Shown: positions 7,433-16,475 of the stretch, piece after piece
How the letters are laid out: each line of letters opens with the position of its first letter
Position numbering within the stretch: position 1 is the first letter of the stretch
Assembly: GCF_050586465.1 (NCBI RefSeq)
Contig: NZ_JBOCEG010000002.1
Location: 248,001 to 312,000, forward strand
DNA length: 64,000 bases
Direction of reading: 5' to 3'
Origin: CAJXYS01 sp913063035
GTDB taxonomy: Bacteria; Pseudomonadota; Alphaproteobacteria; Rhodobacterales; Rhodobacteraceae
Translations under genes and position numbers: made by a program
The notes under the pieces: model-generated
Database searches by the model: none
The model's input: the letters and a program-made list of their open reading frames with translations, nothing else
What the model was told of the DNA's origin: nothing

Positions 7433-8680
7433 ATGAAACGCTATTCCGCCTTTGCCATCGCCCGCGAGGCCCTGCGTCACCACACGGGGTGGGACCGCGC
7501 CTGGGGCTCTCCGGAGCCCAAGAAATCCTACGACGTCATCATCGTGGGCGCCGGGGGGCACGGCCTGGCCACGGCCTACTACCTCGGCCGCAACCACGGC
7601 ATCACCAATGTCGCGGTGCTCGAGAAGGGTTGGCTCGGCGGCGGCAACACGGGCCGCAACACGACGATCATCCGCTCGAACTACCTGCGCGACCCTTCGG
7701 CCGCGATCTACGAGAAGTCGCGGAGCCTCTACGAGACGCTCAGCCAGGACCTGAACTACAACATCATGTTCAGCCCGCGCGGCGTGCTGATGCTGGGCCA
7801 GACCCAGCACGAGGTCCGCGCCTACAAGCGCACGGCGCATGCCAACGCGCTTCAGGGCATCGAGACCAGCTGGGTGGGCCCCGAGCGGGTCAAGGAGCTT
7901 TGCCCGATCATCAACATCGACGGGCCGCGCTACCCGGTGCTGGGCGGGCTCTGGCAGGCGCGCGCGGGCACCGCGCGCCACGACGCGGTCGCCTGGGGCT
8001 ATGCGCGGGCCTGTTCCGACATGGGCATGGACATCATCCAGAAATGCGAGGTCACCGGGATACAGCGCGAGGGCGGCAAGGTGACCGGGGTCGAGACCAA
8101 CCGCGGCACGATCGGCACCAAGAAGCTTTGCATCGTGGTCGCCGGGCATTCCGGCGTTCTGGCCGACATGGCGGGCTTCCGCCTGCCGGTGGAATCGGTC
8201 GCGCTGCAGGCGCTGGTCAGCGAGCCGATCAAGCCGGCCATGGACATCGTGGTGATGGCCAATACCGTGCATGGCTACATGAGCCAGTCCGACAAGGGCG
8301 AGATGGTGATCGGCGGCGGCGCGGACGGGTTCAACAACTATACCCAGCGCGGGTCTTTCCAGCATATCGAGGAAACGATCCGCGCGCTGGTCGAGACCTT
8401 CCCGATCATCTCGCGGCTCAAGATGCTGCGCCAGTGGGGCGGGATCGTCGACATGACCGGCGACCGCTCCCCGATCATCTCCAGGACCCCGGTCGAGGGC
8501 ATCTTCATCAATTGCGGCTGGGGCACCGGGGGCTTCAAGGCGATTCCCGGCTCGGGCTGGGCCACGGCCGAGATGGTCGCCCGCGGCGCGCCGGGCGACC
8601 TGGCCGCGCCCTTCAGCCTCGACCGGTTCCGCGAAGGCCGCATGATCGACGAGTCCGTCGCCGCGGCTGTGGCGCATTGA
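7433..8680 (+). CDS. soxB: Sarcosine oxidase subunit beta
   Basis: A 415-residue FAD subunit of heterotetrameric sarcosine oxidase, which demethylates sarcosine to glycine with tetrahydrofolate and O2. The dinucleotide-binding fold is DVIIVGAGGHGLATAYYLG at residues 34-52, followed by VLEKGWLGGGNTGRNTTI. The C-terminal FAD region contains NCGWGTGGFKAIPGSG. Length matches the family. It heads the soxB-membrane protein-soxD-soxA-soxG operon. The ATG at 7433 is preferred to an in-frame ATG at 7379. Confidence 0.96.
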   Translation: MKRYSAFAIAREALRHHTGWDRAWGSPEPKKSYDVIIVGAGGHGLATAYYLGRNHGITNVAVLEKGWLGGGNTGRNTTIIRSNYLRDPSAAIYEKSRSLYETLSQDLNYNIMFSPRGVLMLGQTQHEVRAYKRTAHANALQGIETSWVGPERVKELCPIINIDGPRYPVLGGLWQARAGTARHDAVAWGYARACSDMGMDIIQKCEVTGIQREGGKVTGVETNRGTIGTKKLCIVVAGHSGVLADMAGFRLPVESVALQALVSEPIKPAMDIVVMANTVHGYMSQSDKGEMVIGGGADGFNNYTQRGSFQHIEETIRALVETFPIISRLKMLRQWGGIVDMTGDRSPIISRTPVEGIFINCGWGTGGFKAIPGSGWATAEMVARGAPGDLAAPFSLDRFREGRMIDESVAAAVAH

Positions 8681-8720
8681 TCCGCCTGCCCGCCATATCG
8701 CCCGATCGCCGGGGGCGCGC

Positions 8721-9164
8721 ATGACGGCGCTCTCCCATGTCGCGCGGCGCCTTGCCGATCCCGGTCTCTGGGCCACGGTTGGCCTCGGCGTCTATCTGCT
8801 CGGCACGGCGGTCAGCCTCGCGACGGGGGCCACGGGCGTGTTCCAGCGCTTCGGGTCGCTCGGCGTGGCGGCGGCGATCCTGTTCTTCACCGACCGGCTG
8901 CTCAAGCTCGAGCTTGAGCGCCAGCGCACCGTCGAGCGGATGCTGCACGAATACGGCGTCGAGTTCGAGGTGCTGCGCGAGGGCATCCCGCCCCGCGAAT
9001 TGCCGCCCGGCGGCTACGAGGCCGACTACCTGTCCGAAGAGGCGAAGTTCTCGCGCCTGCGCCGCCGTGCGGGCCGGATCAACGCGCTCAACATCGTTCT
9101 GCTGACCGTCGCCACGCTCCAATGGGGGTTCGGCGACGTGTTTCTCGAATTTCTGCATGCGTAA
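8721..9164 (+). CDS. Hypothetical membrane protein inside the sox operon
   Basis: A 147-residue protein I do not recognise. Hydrophobic segments lie near residues 17-35 and 44-57, followed by a charged helix, a Pro/Gly-rich loop (PPRELPPGGYEADY) and a last weakly hydrophobic segment near 123-143. It sits between soxB and soxD, 40 bases after one and 15 before the other, on the same strand. Sarcosine oxidase operons usually run soxB-soxD-soxA-soxG without it. A link to sarcosine uptake or enzyme placement is possible but nothing in the sequence shows it. Confidence 0.6.
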   Translation: MTALSHVARRLADPGLWATVGLGVYLLGTAVSLATGATGVFQRFGSLGVAAAILFFTDRLLKLELERQRTVERMLHEYGVEFEVLREGIPPRELPPGGYEADYLSEEAKFSRLRRRAGRINALNIVLLTVATLQWGFGDVFLEFLHA

Positions 9165-9179
9165 GGAGGCGATTGCGTC

Positions 9180-9503
9180 ATGCTTGTCCTGACCTGCCCC
9201 AATTGCGGCGTGGCCGCCGAAGAAACCGAACTGACGCCGGGGGGCGAGGCGCATCTGACGCGCCACGGACCCGGCGCGTCGGACGACGACTTCACCGGCT
9301 ACATGTTCGAGCGCAAGAACCCGCGCGGCGTCCATTTCGAGCGCTGGCGCCACAGCTTCGGCTGCGGCAAGTGGTTCCATGCCGCGCGCTGCACCGCCAC
9401 GCTGGAGGTCTTCGGGACCTACCCGGCGCAGACCACCGAGCCGCCGGCCGAGATCGTCGCGCGCATCAAGGATCGCCGTCCGGACTGGGAGGGCTACGAA
9501 TGA
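9180..9503 (+). CDS. soxD: Sarcosine oxidase subunit delta
   Basis: A 107-residue small subunit of heterotetrameric sarcosine oxidase. The zinc-site motif starts at TCPNCG (residues 5-10), with later ligands in SFGCGKWFHAARC (residues 59-71), as in the family. An AGGAG site lies just upstream of the ATG. Its stop overlaps the soxA start (ATGA), so the two subunits are translationally coupled. Confidence 0.95.
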   Translation: MLVLTCPNCGVAAEETELTPGGEAHLTRHGPGASDDDFTGYMFERKNPRGVHFERWRHSFGCGKWFHAARCTATLEVFGTYPAQTTEPPAEIVARIKDRRPDWEGYE

Positions 9504-12500
9504 GCACACGCCTCGCGAGCGGCGGCCGTCTCCTGGACCGCCGGAAAACCGTGGAATTCACCTGGAACGGCGAACGCCTGACCGGCCATCCGGGCGACAC
9601 GCTGGCCTCGGCGCTGCTGGCCAACGGCAAGGCGATGGTGGGCCGGTCCTTCAAGTATCACCGCCCGCGCGGCGTCGTCGCATCGGGCGCCGAGGAGCCC
9701 AACGCGCTGGTCAACCTGGGCGAGGGCGCGCGCTTCGAGCCGAACCAGCGCGCCACCACCACCGAGCTTTTCGACGGGCTGCAGGCGACCAGCCAGAACC
9801 ACTGGCCGAGCCTCGAGTTCGACATCGGCGCGATCAACGCCAGGCTGTCGCGCTTCCTGCCGGCGGGCTTCTACTACAAGACCTTCACTTGGCCGCGCCC
9901 CTTCTGGAAGCATGTCTACGAGCCCTTCATTCGCCAGTCGGCGGGGCTGGGCAAGGCGCCCAAGGCCCGAGATGCCGACCGCTACGAGTATTTCTACGCC
10001 TTCACGGACGTTCTCGTGATCGGCGGGGGCATCGCCGGCCTGGCGGCGGCCAAGGCCGCCGCGGCGGCCGGGGCGCAGGTGTTGCTGGTCGAGCAGACCG
10101 CCCATTGGGGCGGGCGTGCCCCGGTCGACGGGGTCGAGATCGAGGGACGCCCGGCCGCGGAATGGATCGACGAGACCGTTGCGCAGCTCTCGCGCATGGA
10201 AAACGTGCGGCTCCGGACCCGGATGATGGGCACCGGCGTCTATGACCACGGCTACGTTACCGTCTACGAGCGCGTCGCCGACCACACGCCGGGCGACGGG
10301 CGCCCGCGCCACCGCATGTGGCGTATCCGGGCCGCGCAGACCGTGACCGCCACCGGCGCGCTGGAACGCCCACTGGCCTTTGCCGGCAACGACATTCCCG
10401 GCGTGATGCTGGCCTCGGCGGTGCGCGACTACGTCGTGAACTGGGGCGTCAGCCCCGGCGACCGCACCGTGATCGCCACGAATAACGACGACGCCTACCG
10501 TACGGCCATCGCGCTGAAGGAGGCCGGCCTCGAGGTGCCCGCGATCATCGACGCCCGCCCCCACGCCGCCGGCCTGTTGCCCGAGCGGGCGCGCGAGATG
10601 GGCATCCGGGTCGAGACCGGGCACGGCATCGCCAAGGTCAAGGGCGGGCGCCGGGTCGAGGGCGTCGCCGTCTGTCCGCAGGCCGGCGAGGGCTCGGTGC
10701 TCGAGACCATCGGCTGCGACGCGGTGGCCATGTCGGGCGGCTGGTCGCCCGTTGTCCATCTCTGGTCCCATTGCGGCGGCAAGCTGATCTGGGACGACGA
10801 GCGGGTGATGTTCCGCCCCGATCCCGACCGCGCGCCGACCGGCGCCGCGGGCACGGGCATGGTCAAGACCGCGGGGGCGGCCAGCGGTCCGCTTGCCACG
10901 GCCGAGGTGCTGGACGACGCCCATGCCGCGGGCCGCGACGCGGCCGCCGCGGCCGGACACGCGGGGGCCGTGGGCGATGCGCCCGAGGCGGACAACCTGT
11001 CCGAAAGCCCGATCCAGCCTGTCTGGACCATGCCGCAGGGCGCCTCGCGCCAGCTGCGCACCAAGATGTGGCTGGACTACCAGAACGACGTCAAGGTCTC
11101 CGACGTCGAGCTGGCCGCCCGCGAGGGCTATGAGAGCGTCGAGCACACCAAGCGCTACACCACGCTCGGCATGGCGACGGACCAGGGCAAGCTGTCGAAC
11201 ATCAACGGTCTCGCGATCCTGGCCGGCAGCCTCAACAGCCCGATCCCGCAGGTGGGCACCACCACCTTCCGCCCGCCCTACACGCCGGTTTCCATCGGCG
11301 CGATGGCCGGCGAGGCGCGCGGCAAGCTGTTCAAGCCCACCCGCAAGACCCCGATCGACGCCTGGCACGCCGAGAACGGCGCCTACTGGGAACCGGTCGG
11401 CGACTGGCGGCGGCCCTATTGCTACCTGCATGCCGGCGAGAACGTCGAGAACGCCGTCCACCGCGAGGTGCGCAACACCCGCGAGCGGCTGGGCCTGCTG
11501 GATGCCTCGACCCTGGGCAAGATCCTGGTCAAGGGTCCGGACGCGGCGAAATTCATGGACATGCTCTACACCAACATGATGTCCACGCTGAAACCGGGGC
11601 GCTGCCGCTATGGCCTGATGTGCAACGAGAACGGCTTCCTGATGGATGACGGCGTCGTGGCGCGCATCGACGAGGAAACCTTCCTCTGCCACACCACGAC
11701 CGGCGGCTCGGACACGGTCCATGCCCATATGGAGGAATTCCTCCAGACCGAGTGGTGGGACTGGCAGGTCTACACGGCCAACATCACCGAGCAATACGCC
11801 CAGGTCGCCGTGGTGGGCCCGAAGGCTCGCAAGCTGCTGGAAAAGCTGGGCGGGATGGACGTCTCGGCCGAGGCGCTGAGTTTCATGGGATGGACCGAGG
11901 GCAGGATCGGCGATTTCGACGCGCGGGTCTTCCGGATCTCCTTCTCGGGCGAGCTCAGCTACGAGATCGCCGTGCCCGCCAGCCAGGGCCGGGCGTTCTG
12001 GGACCGGCTGCTCGAGGCGGGCGAGGAATTCGGCGTCGCGCCCTACGGCACCGAGGCACTGCACATCATGCGTGCCGAGAAGGGGTTCATCATGATCGGT
12101 GACGAGACCGACGGCACGGTGACGCCGCAGGATCTCGGGCTCGACTGGGCGGTGTCGAAGAAGAAGGACGACTTCATCGGCAAGCGCGCGCAGGACCGCA
12201 CCGATCTCGTGCGCGCGGACCGGTGGAAGCTGGTGGGGCTCGAGACCGTCGAGGCGCACGAGGTGCTGCCCGACGGTATCTACGCGGTCGACGGGCAGGT
12301 GCTGCCGACCGGCATCAAGCGGACGGTCGGACGCGTGACCTCGACCTATTTCTCGCCGACCCTCGGGCGGTCCATCGCGATGGGGCTGGTCGAGGGCGGG
12401 CCGGACCGCATGGGCGAGGTGCTCGATTTCGAGGCCACCGACGGGCGCATCATCAAGGCGAAGATCGTCGACCCGGTCTTCCTCGACAAGGAAGGGGAGC

Positions 12501-12514
12501 GTCAGAATGTCTGA
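9500..12514 (+). CDS. soxA: Sarcosine oxidase subunit alpha
   Basis: A 1004-residue large subunit. The N-terminal part (about 1-110) has the ferredoxin-like fold with SFKYHRPRGV. A dinucleotide-binding domain follows, with VIGGGIAGLAAAKAAAAAG near residues 172-190. The C-terminal 400 residues resemble the T-protein aminomethyltransferase fold that binds tetrahydrofolate and captures the methyl carbon as 5,10-methylene-THF. Length matches the family. The ATG at 9500 overlaps the soxD stop, fixing the start. It overlaps soxG by 8 bases. Confidence 0.96.
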   Translation: MSTRLASGGRLLDRRKTVEFTWNGERLTGHPGDTLASALLANGKAMVGRSFKYHRPRGVVASGAEEPNALVNLGEGARFEPNQRATTTELFDGLQATSQNHWPSLEFDIGAINARLSRFLPAGFYYKTFTWPRPFWKHVYEPFIRQSAGLGKAPKARDADRYEYFYAFTDVLVIGGGIAGLAAAKAAAAAGAQVLLVEQTAHWGGRAPVDGVEIEGRPAAEWIDETVAQLSRMENVRLRTRMMGTGVYDHGYVTVYERVADHTPGDGRPRHRMWRIRAAQTVTATGALERPLAFAGNDIPGVMLASAVRDYVVNWGVSPGDRTVIATNNDDAYRTAIALKEAGLEVPAIIDARPHAAGLLPERAREMGIRVETGHGIAKVKGGRRVEGVAVCPQAGEGSVLETIGCDAVAMSGGWSPVVHLWSHCGGKLIWDDERVMFRPDPDRAPTGAAGTGMVKTAGAASGPLATAEVLDDAHAAGRDAAAAAGHAGAVGDAPEADNLSESPIQPVWTMPQGASRQLRTKMWLDYQNDVKVSDVELAAREGYESVEHTKRYTTLGMATDQGKLSNINGLAILAGSLNSPIPQVGTTTFRPPYTPVSIGAMAGEARGKLFKPTRKTPIDAWHAENGAYWEPVGDWRRPYCYLHAGENVENAVHREVRNTRERLGLLDASTLGKILVKGPDAAKFMDMLYTNMMSTLKPGRCRYGLMCNENGFLMDDGVVARIDEETFLCHTTTGGSDTVHAHMEEFLQTEWWDWQVYTANITEQYAQVAVVGPKARKLLEKLGGMDVSAEALSFMGWTEGRIGDFDARVFRISFSGELSYEIAVPASQGRAFWDRLLEAGEEFGVAPYGTEALHIMRAEKGFIMIGDETDGTVTPQDLGLDWAVSKKKDDFIGKRAQDRTDLVRADRWKLVGLETVEAHEVLPDGIYAVDGQVLPTGIKRTVGRVTSTYFSPTLGRSIAMGLVEGGPDRMGEVLDFEATDGRIIKAKIVDPVFLDKEGERQNV

Positions 12515-13076
12515 AGCGGTCAGCGCGCTGAACGGCGCGGAATACAAGGGCGCCGTGACGGTGACCGAACGCGGCCTGGCGGGCATGGTGACGGTGCGGG
12601 GCGACCTGTCGTCGGCGGCGCTGGCCGCCGCGATCCAGGACGTGATAGGCACCGATGTGCCGGGCCGGCGCCGAATCGAGGTCGCGGGGGATCACGCCGC
12701 CGCCTGGATGTCGCCCGACGAGTTGTTGCTGATGATGCCCTACGCGGCGGCGCCGCAAGCCGCGGCCAAGATCGCCGAGGCGCTGGCCGGCGAGGCCGCG
12801 CTGGTCGTCAACGTCTCGGACGCCCGGGCGCTGTTTCGCATCGAAGGGCCGGGCGTGCGCGACGTGCTGGCCAAGGGGGCGCCGGTCGACCTGTCGCCGG
12901 GCGCGTTCGGCGCGGGCGAGATCCGGCGCACCCGGATCGGCCAGGTGGCGGCGGCGTTCTGGCTGACCGGGGCCGACAGCTTCGACATCGTCTGCTTCCG
13001 CTCGGTCGCGGAATACGTGTTCGACTGGCTCTCCACCGGCGCGGCCGAGGACAGCCTGCCGGGCTGGTACGCCTGA
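12507..13076 (+). CDS. soxG: Sarcosine oxidase subunit gamma
   Basis: A 189-residue gamma subunit of heterotetrameric sarcosine oxidase. It is distantly related to the T-protein fold, with WMSPDELLLM near residue 70 and NVSDARALFRIEGPG near 101-115. It is the last gene of the sox operon, starting 8 bases inside soxA with GGGAG upstream. Gamma is poorly conserved, so the call leans on gene order as well as motifs. Confidence 0.92.
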   Translation: MSEAVSALNGAEYKGAVTVTERGLAGMVTVRGDLSSAALAAAIQDVIGTDVPGRRRIEVAGDHAAAWMSPDELLLMMPYAAAPQAAAKIAEALAGEAALVVNVSDARALFRIEGPGVRDVLAKGAPVDLSPGAFGAGEIRRTRIGQVAAAFWLTGADSFDIVCFRSVAEYVFDWLSTGAAEDSLPGWYA

Positions 13077-13090
13077 GCCGGTTTGCGCCG

Positions 13091-13106
13091 CCCGCATGGC
13101 GGGTTT
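13091..13106 (+). terminator. Possible terminator after soxG
   Basis: A short GC stem, CCCGC-ATG-GCGGG, is followed by TTT 15 bases after the soxG stop. The three-base loop and short T run make it weak. A second GC hairpin, GCCGCC-GGGGT-GGCGGC, lies at 13125-13141. Confidence 0.3.
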
Positions 13107-13184
13107 GCCGGAACGTCTGTGGAAGCCGCCGGGGTGGCGGCCTTATCTCTGCGGCGGACAACGCAATCTGCCGCAGGAAGACCC

Positions 13185-13337
13185 ATGCAACAGCACATCG
13201 ACTACTCCGCCCTCGATATCCAGGCGATCGAACAGGACGCGCATCGGCTGCGCGCCGAGGCCATGGCCGAAGGGCTGCGCCGGATCCGGCGTTTCCTGAG
13301 CCGCGGCATCGGTTCGGCCGCCCGCGCCGGGGCCTGA
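13185..13337 (+). CDS. Small RSP_7527-like protein
   Basis: A 50-residue basic helical protein beginning MQQHIDYSALD, with RLRAEAMAEGLRRIRRFL in the middle and an Ala/Gly-rich tail. It resembles the short Rhodobacter family annotated as RSP_7527, of unknown function. The ATG has AGGAAG five bases upstream. Codon use matches its neighbours. Confidence 0.6.
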   Translation: MQQHIDYSALDIQAIEQDAHRLRAEAMAEGLRRIRRFLSRGIGSAARAGA

Positions 13338-13393
13338 GCGGCGCCGGTGACAAGCCCCTTTCCGCCGGGGCGCCAAAGGGCTAGGACGACGCC

Positions 13394-14590
13394 ATGACCG
13401 ACGCCCAGCCCGTGATCCGCCTGAAACCCAAGACCGATCCGCGCCCGCTGCGCCGGGGCGCGCCCTGGGTCTTTGCCGACGAGCTTGTGCTAGACCGCCG
13501 CACCCGGGCGCTCGCGCCGGGCAGCCTCGCTCGTCTCGAGGATGCCGAGCGCCAGCCGCTGGGGCGCGTGGCGGTCAATCCCGCCTCGAAGATCGTGGCC
13601 CGGATGCTCGACCGCGACCCGGCGGCCGAGATCGGGCCGGCCTGGTTCGAGGGCCGCATCGCCCGCGCCCTCGACCTGCGCGCGCGGCTCTACGAGACGC
13701 CGTTCTACCGCCTCGTCCATGCCGAGGCCGACGGGCTGCCTGGCGTCGTCATCGATCGTTTCGGCGATACGGCGGTGCTGCAGCCCAATGCCGCCTGGGC
13801 GGATGCGCGCTCGGGCGAGATCGCCGCGGCCCTTCAGGCGGCGACGGGCGTGTCGACCGTCGTGCTGAACGGCACCGGGCGTGCCCGCGCGCTCGAGGGG
13901 CTGGACGAGGTGACAGAGGTGATCGCCGGGGCGGTGGACGGCCCGGTCCCGGTGCCGATGAACGGGGCCACCTACATGGCCGACCTGACCGGCGGGCAGA
14001 AAACCGGCCTCTTCTACGACCAGCGTCCGAACCACGCCTTCGCCGCCCGCCTTGCGCGCGGGGCGCGGATGCTCGACGTTTTCACCCATGTGGGCGGCTT
14101 CGCGCTGGCGGGACTCGCCGGCGGCGCGGCGCAGGCGCTGGCGGTGGACAGTTCCGCGCCCGCGCTGGACCTCGCCCGGCAGGGGGCCGCGGCCACCGGC
14201 CTCGCGGAGCGCTTCGAAACCCGGCAGGGCGATGCCTTCGGCACGCTTACCGCGCTCGGCCAGGAGGGGGCGGCCTTCGATCTGGTGATATGCGACCCGC
14301 CGGCCTTCGCGCCGAACAAGCAGGCGCTGGGGCAGGGGCTGCGGGCATATGAACGCATCGCGCTGCTGGCGGCGCGGCTGGTGACGCCGGGGGGGTATCT
14401 CGTGCTTTGTTCCTGCTCGCATGCGGCCGACCTCGCCAAGTTCCGCGCGGCCTCGCTCCGGGGTATCGGGCGGGCCGGGCGGCAGGCACAGCTGTTGCAT
14501 ACCGGCTTCGCCGGGCCCGACCACCCGCAGCACCCCGCGCTGGCCGAGAGCGGCTATCTCAAGGCGCTGTTCTTCCGGCTGGACGGCTGA
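13394..14590 (+). CDS. Class I SAM-dependent rRNA/RNA methyltransferase (RlmI-like)
   Basis: A 398-residue protein with an N-terminal PUA-like RNA-binding domain (about 1-80, beginning RLKPKTDPRPLRRGAPWVF). A class I methyltransferase domain follows. Motifs include GGQKTGLFYDQRPNH near residue 200, the SAM-binding MLDVFTHVGGFALAG near 219-233 and the catalytic-region DLVICDPPAFAPNK near 295. These are typical of the COG1092 group, which contains the 23S rRNA m5C1962 enzyme RlmI. I recall the Rhodobacter form as the RSP_2647 family. The PIN-domain gene follows after five bases. Confidence 0.88.
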   Translation: MTDAQPVIRLKPKTDPRPLRRGAPWVFADELVLDRRTRALAPGSLARLEDAERQPLGRVAVNPASKIVARMLDRDPAAEIGPAWFEGRIARALDLRARLYETPFYRLVHAEADGLPGVVIDRFGDTAVLQPNAAWADARSGEIAAALQAATGVSTVVLNGTGRARALEGLDEVTEVIAGAVDGPVPVPMNGATYMADLTGGQKTGLFYDQRPNHAFAARLARGARMLDVFTHVGGFALAGLAGGAAQALAVDSSAPALDLARQGAAATGLAERFETRQGDAFGTLTALGQEGAAFDLVICDPPAFAPNKQALGQGLRAYERIALLAARLVTPGGYLVLCSCSHAADLAKFRAASLRGIGRAGRQAQLLHTGFAGPDHPQHPALAESGYLKALFFRLDG

Positions 14591-14595
14591 GCCGG

Positions 14596-15141
14596 ATGCG
14601 CGCGGTTCTCGACGCCTGCGTTCTCTACCCGACGGTCATGCGCGAGATGCTGATGGGCGCCGCCGCCGCCGGCGTCTTCACGCCGCTCTGGTCGGCGCGC
14701 ATCCTCGAGGAATGGGCGCGGGCGGCGGCCCGGCTCGGCGCCGAGGGCGAGGCGGTCGCGCGCGCCGAGATCGCGCTGCTTCGCGACCGCTGGCCGGATG
14801 CGGAGATCGCGCCGTCTCCGCATCTCGAGGCCGGCCTGCACCTGCCGGACCCGAACGACGCGCATGTGCTGGCCACCGCGATCGCCGGCGGGGCCGACGC
14901 CATCGTCACGCTGAACCTGCAGGATTTCCCGACGCGCCTCCTGTCGTCGCACGGGATCCTGCGCCGCGATCCCGACGGGCTGCTGCGCGAGGCCTGGGCG
15001 GCCGATCCGGAGCGCCTCGCGGGGGTTGCCGCGCGTGTCCGCGCGCGGGCCGAGGCGATTTCCGGCCAGCCCCAGCCGCTGCGCCCGCTTCTCAAGAAGG
15101 CCAAGCTGCCGCGGCTGGCCAAGGCGCTCTCTCAGGACTGA
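14596..15141 (+). CDS. PIN-domain protein (RSP_2648-like)
   Basis: A 181-residue PIN-fold protein, probably a Mg-dependent RNase. The opening MRAVLDACVLYPT carries the first acidic residue. A central DPNDAHVLATAI and the following DAIVTLNLQDFP supply the other acidic positions. No antitoxin-like gene is next to it. Its partner is the RNA methyltransferase five bases upstream, so RNA processing seems more likely than a toxin-antitoxin role, though that is inference. The start at 14596 is preferred because it follows the methyltransferase stop. It overlaps the convergent M48 gene by 10 bases. Confidence 0.8.
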   Translation: MRAVLDACVLYPTVMREMLMGAAAAGVFTPLWSARILEEWARAAARLGAEGEAVARAEIALLRDRWPDAEIAPSPHLEAGLHLPDPNDAHVLATAIAGGADAIVTLNLQDFPTRLLSSHGILRRDPDGLLREAWAADPERLAGVAARVRARAEAISGQPQPLRPLLKKAKLPRLAKALSQD

Positions 15142-15827
15142 TCGCCGACGCCCCATTTCGCCTCGCGCGACTCGATGGCGGCGATGCGGTCCTTCGTCTT
15201 GGGATGGCTCATCAGCCAGGCCGGCGTCGCGCCGCCCCCGCCAGAGGTCAGCGCCTCGAGCTTCTCGAAGAGCGATTTCTGCGGCGCGGTGCCGATCCCG
15301 GCCTTGGTCAGGAGCGCCGCGGCATAGGCGTCGGCCTCGTACTCGTCCTGCCGCGAGAGCCGCGCGGCCAGCAGCGTGGTCAGCGCGTTGGCGATGTAGA
15401 CGCCCACCCCCGGGATGATCCGGCTGAGGATCGTGCCGAGCGCGACGCGGATGGCGTTCTGTCCCGAGAAATCGATCATCCGCCGCCGGGCATGGCCCAG
15501 CGCGACATGGCCAAGCTCATGCGCGATGACGCTGGTCAGTTCCTCGGCGCTGACCTCGCCGGCGCGGTACTTGTTGTAGAAGCCGCGGGTGATGAAGATG
15601 CGCCCGTCCGGCGCGGCGAGCCCGTTGACCGGGTCGATCTCGTAGATATGCACCCGGATGTCGTCCAGCCCGAGCGCCTGTGCCAGCTGCTTTGTCAGCC
15701 GCCGGAGCGGCGCATCGGCCATCAGGGTCGAGTTCGCGTCCAGCTGGCGCACCGTCCGCCAGGCAGAGAAGAGATACATCCCCACCGCGTAGAGAACGGC
15801 CAGGAGGATCGGGGTGAACTTCAGCAT
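15132..15827 (-). CDS. M48-family (HtpX-like) zinc metalloprotease
   Basis: A 231-residue membrane-anchored metallopeptidase. Residues 4-22 form a membrane anchor. The zinc motif HELGH lies at about residues 105-109, with the third ligand in DEYEADAYAAALL about 55 residues later. It ends soon after the conserved SHPKTKDRIAAIE. It is shorter than E. coli HtpX and has fewer membrane segments. It probably degrades misfolded envelope or membrane proteins. It is the last gene of the minus-strand chain that starts at the MoxR gene. Confidence 0.87.
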   Translation of the reverse strand: MLKFTPILLAVLYAVGMYLFSAWRTVRQLDANSTLMADAPLRRLTKQLAQALGLDDIRVHIYEIDPVNGLAAPDGRIFITRGFYNKYRAGEVSAEELTSVIAHELGHVALGHARRRMIDFSGQNAIRVALGTILSRIIPGVGVYIANALTTLLAARLSRQDEYEADAYAAALLTKAGIGTAPQKSLFEKLEALTSGGGGATPAWLMSHPKTKDRIAAIESREAKWGVGDQS

Positions 15828-15881
15828 GAGGCGAATATGGGGGCTGACCCCGCCGCCGACAACGTGAAAAGCGGCGCCGCG

Positions 15882-16475
15882 TCAGGGCTGCGTCCGGCCA
15901 TTGGCCAGCAGGAGCCGCCCCAGCAGCAGCGCCACCGCCGCGCAGGCGAGGAACACCACCGCGTTGCCGAGGATATCGGCGATCCCGGCGATGTTGCTGG
16001 AGAAGCCGTAGCCGAGCCCCACATAGACCGTGACCCAGACGGCCTCGCCGGCCATTCCCCAGGCCAGGAAGCGCCGCATGTCGAGCCGCGCCGCGCCGCC
16101 GAGGAAATTCACGTAGGGGCCGAGCGGGCTGAGCAGCCAGCGGCTGAGAAACACGCCGAGCCCGCCCCAGCGATCCACGAAGCCCCGTGCCCGCGCGACC
16201 AGCGCCGCGCGCTTCGGCCGGGCGGCGAGCCGGTCGATCAGGCCCGCGCCGCCCGCCTGCCCGAGCCGGTAGCCGGCCTGGTCGCCGGCCACGGCGCCGA
16301 GGAAGGCCGCCGCCGCTGTGGCCCAGAGGCCAAGGTCGCCCGAGGCCACGAAGGCCCCGCCGGCCAGCATGATCACGCTGGCGGGGATCGGCAGGGCGAG
16401 GCAGGAGAGAAAGGTCGAGACGAACAGCACCGCGACCCCGTATTGCGAGACGAGGAGGAAGACGGCGTCGTTCAT
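15882..16475 (-). CDS. DedA-family membrane protein
   Basis: A 197-residue inner-membrane protein with about five hydrophobic segments. The family core reads VFLSRWLLSPLGPYVNFLGG near residues 109-128. Other signs are an N-terminal re-entrant-like PIPASVIMLAGG and a GDQAGYRLGQ motif. DedA proteins act in membrane homeostasis and several are undecaprenyl-phosphate or other lipid flippases. The ATG overlaps the stop of the previous gene as ATGA. Confidence 0.85.
   Translation of the reverse strand: MNDAVFLLVSQYGVAVLFVSTFLSCLALPIPASVIMLAGGAFVASGDLGLWATAAAAFLGAVAGDQAGYRLGQAGGAGLIDRLAARPKRAALVARARGFVDRWGGLGVFLSRWLLSPLGPYVNFLGGAARLDMRRFLAWGMAGEAVWVTVYVGLGYGFSSNIAGIADILGNAVVFLACAAVALLLGRLLLANGRTQP

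Noticed and set aside
9494..12652. 1052-codon minus-strand open frame opposite soxA
   Set aside because: Shadow of the soxA coding sequence with no recognisable domain and low-complexity composition.
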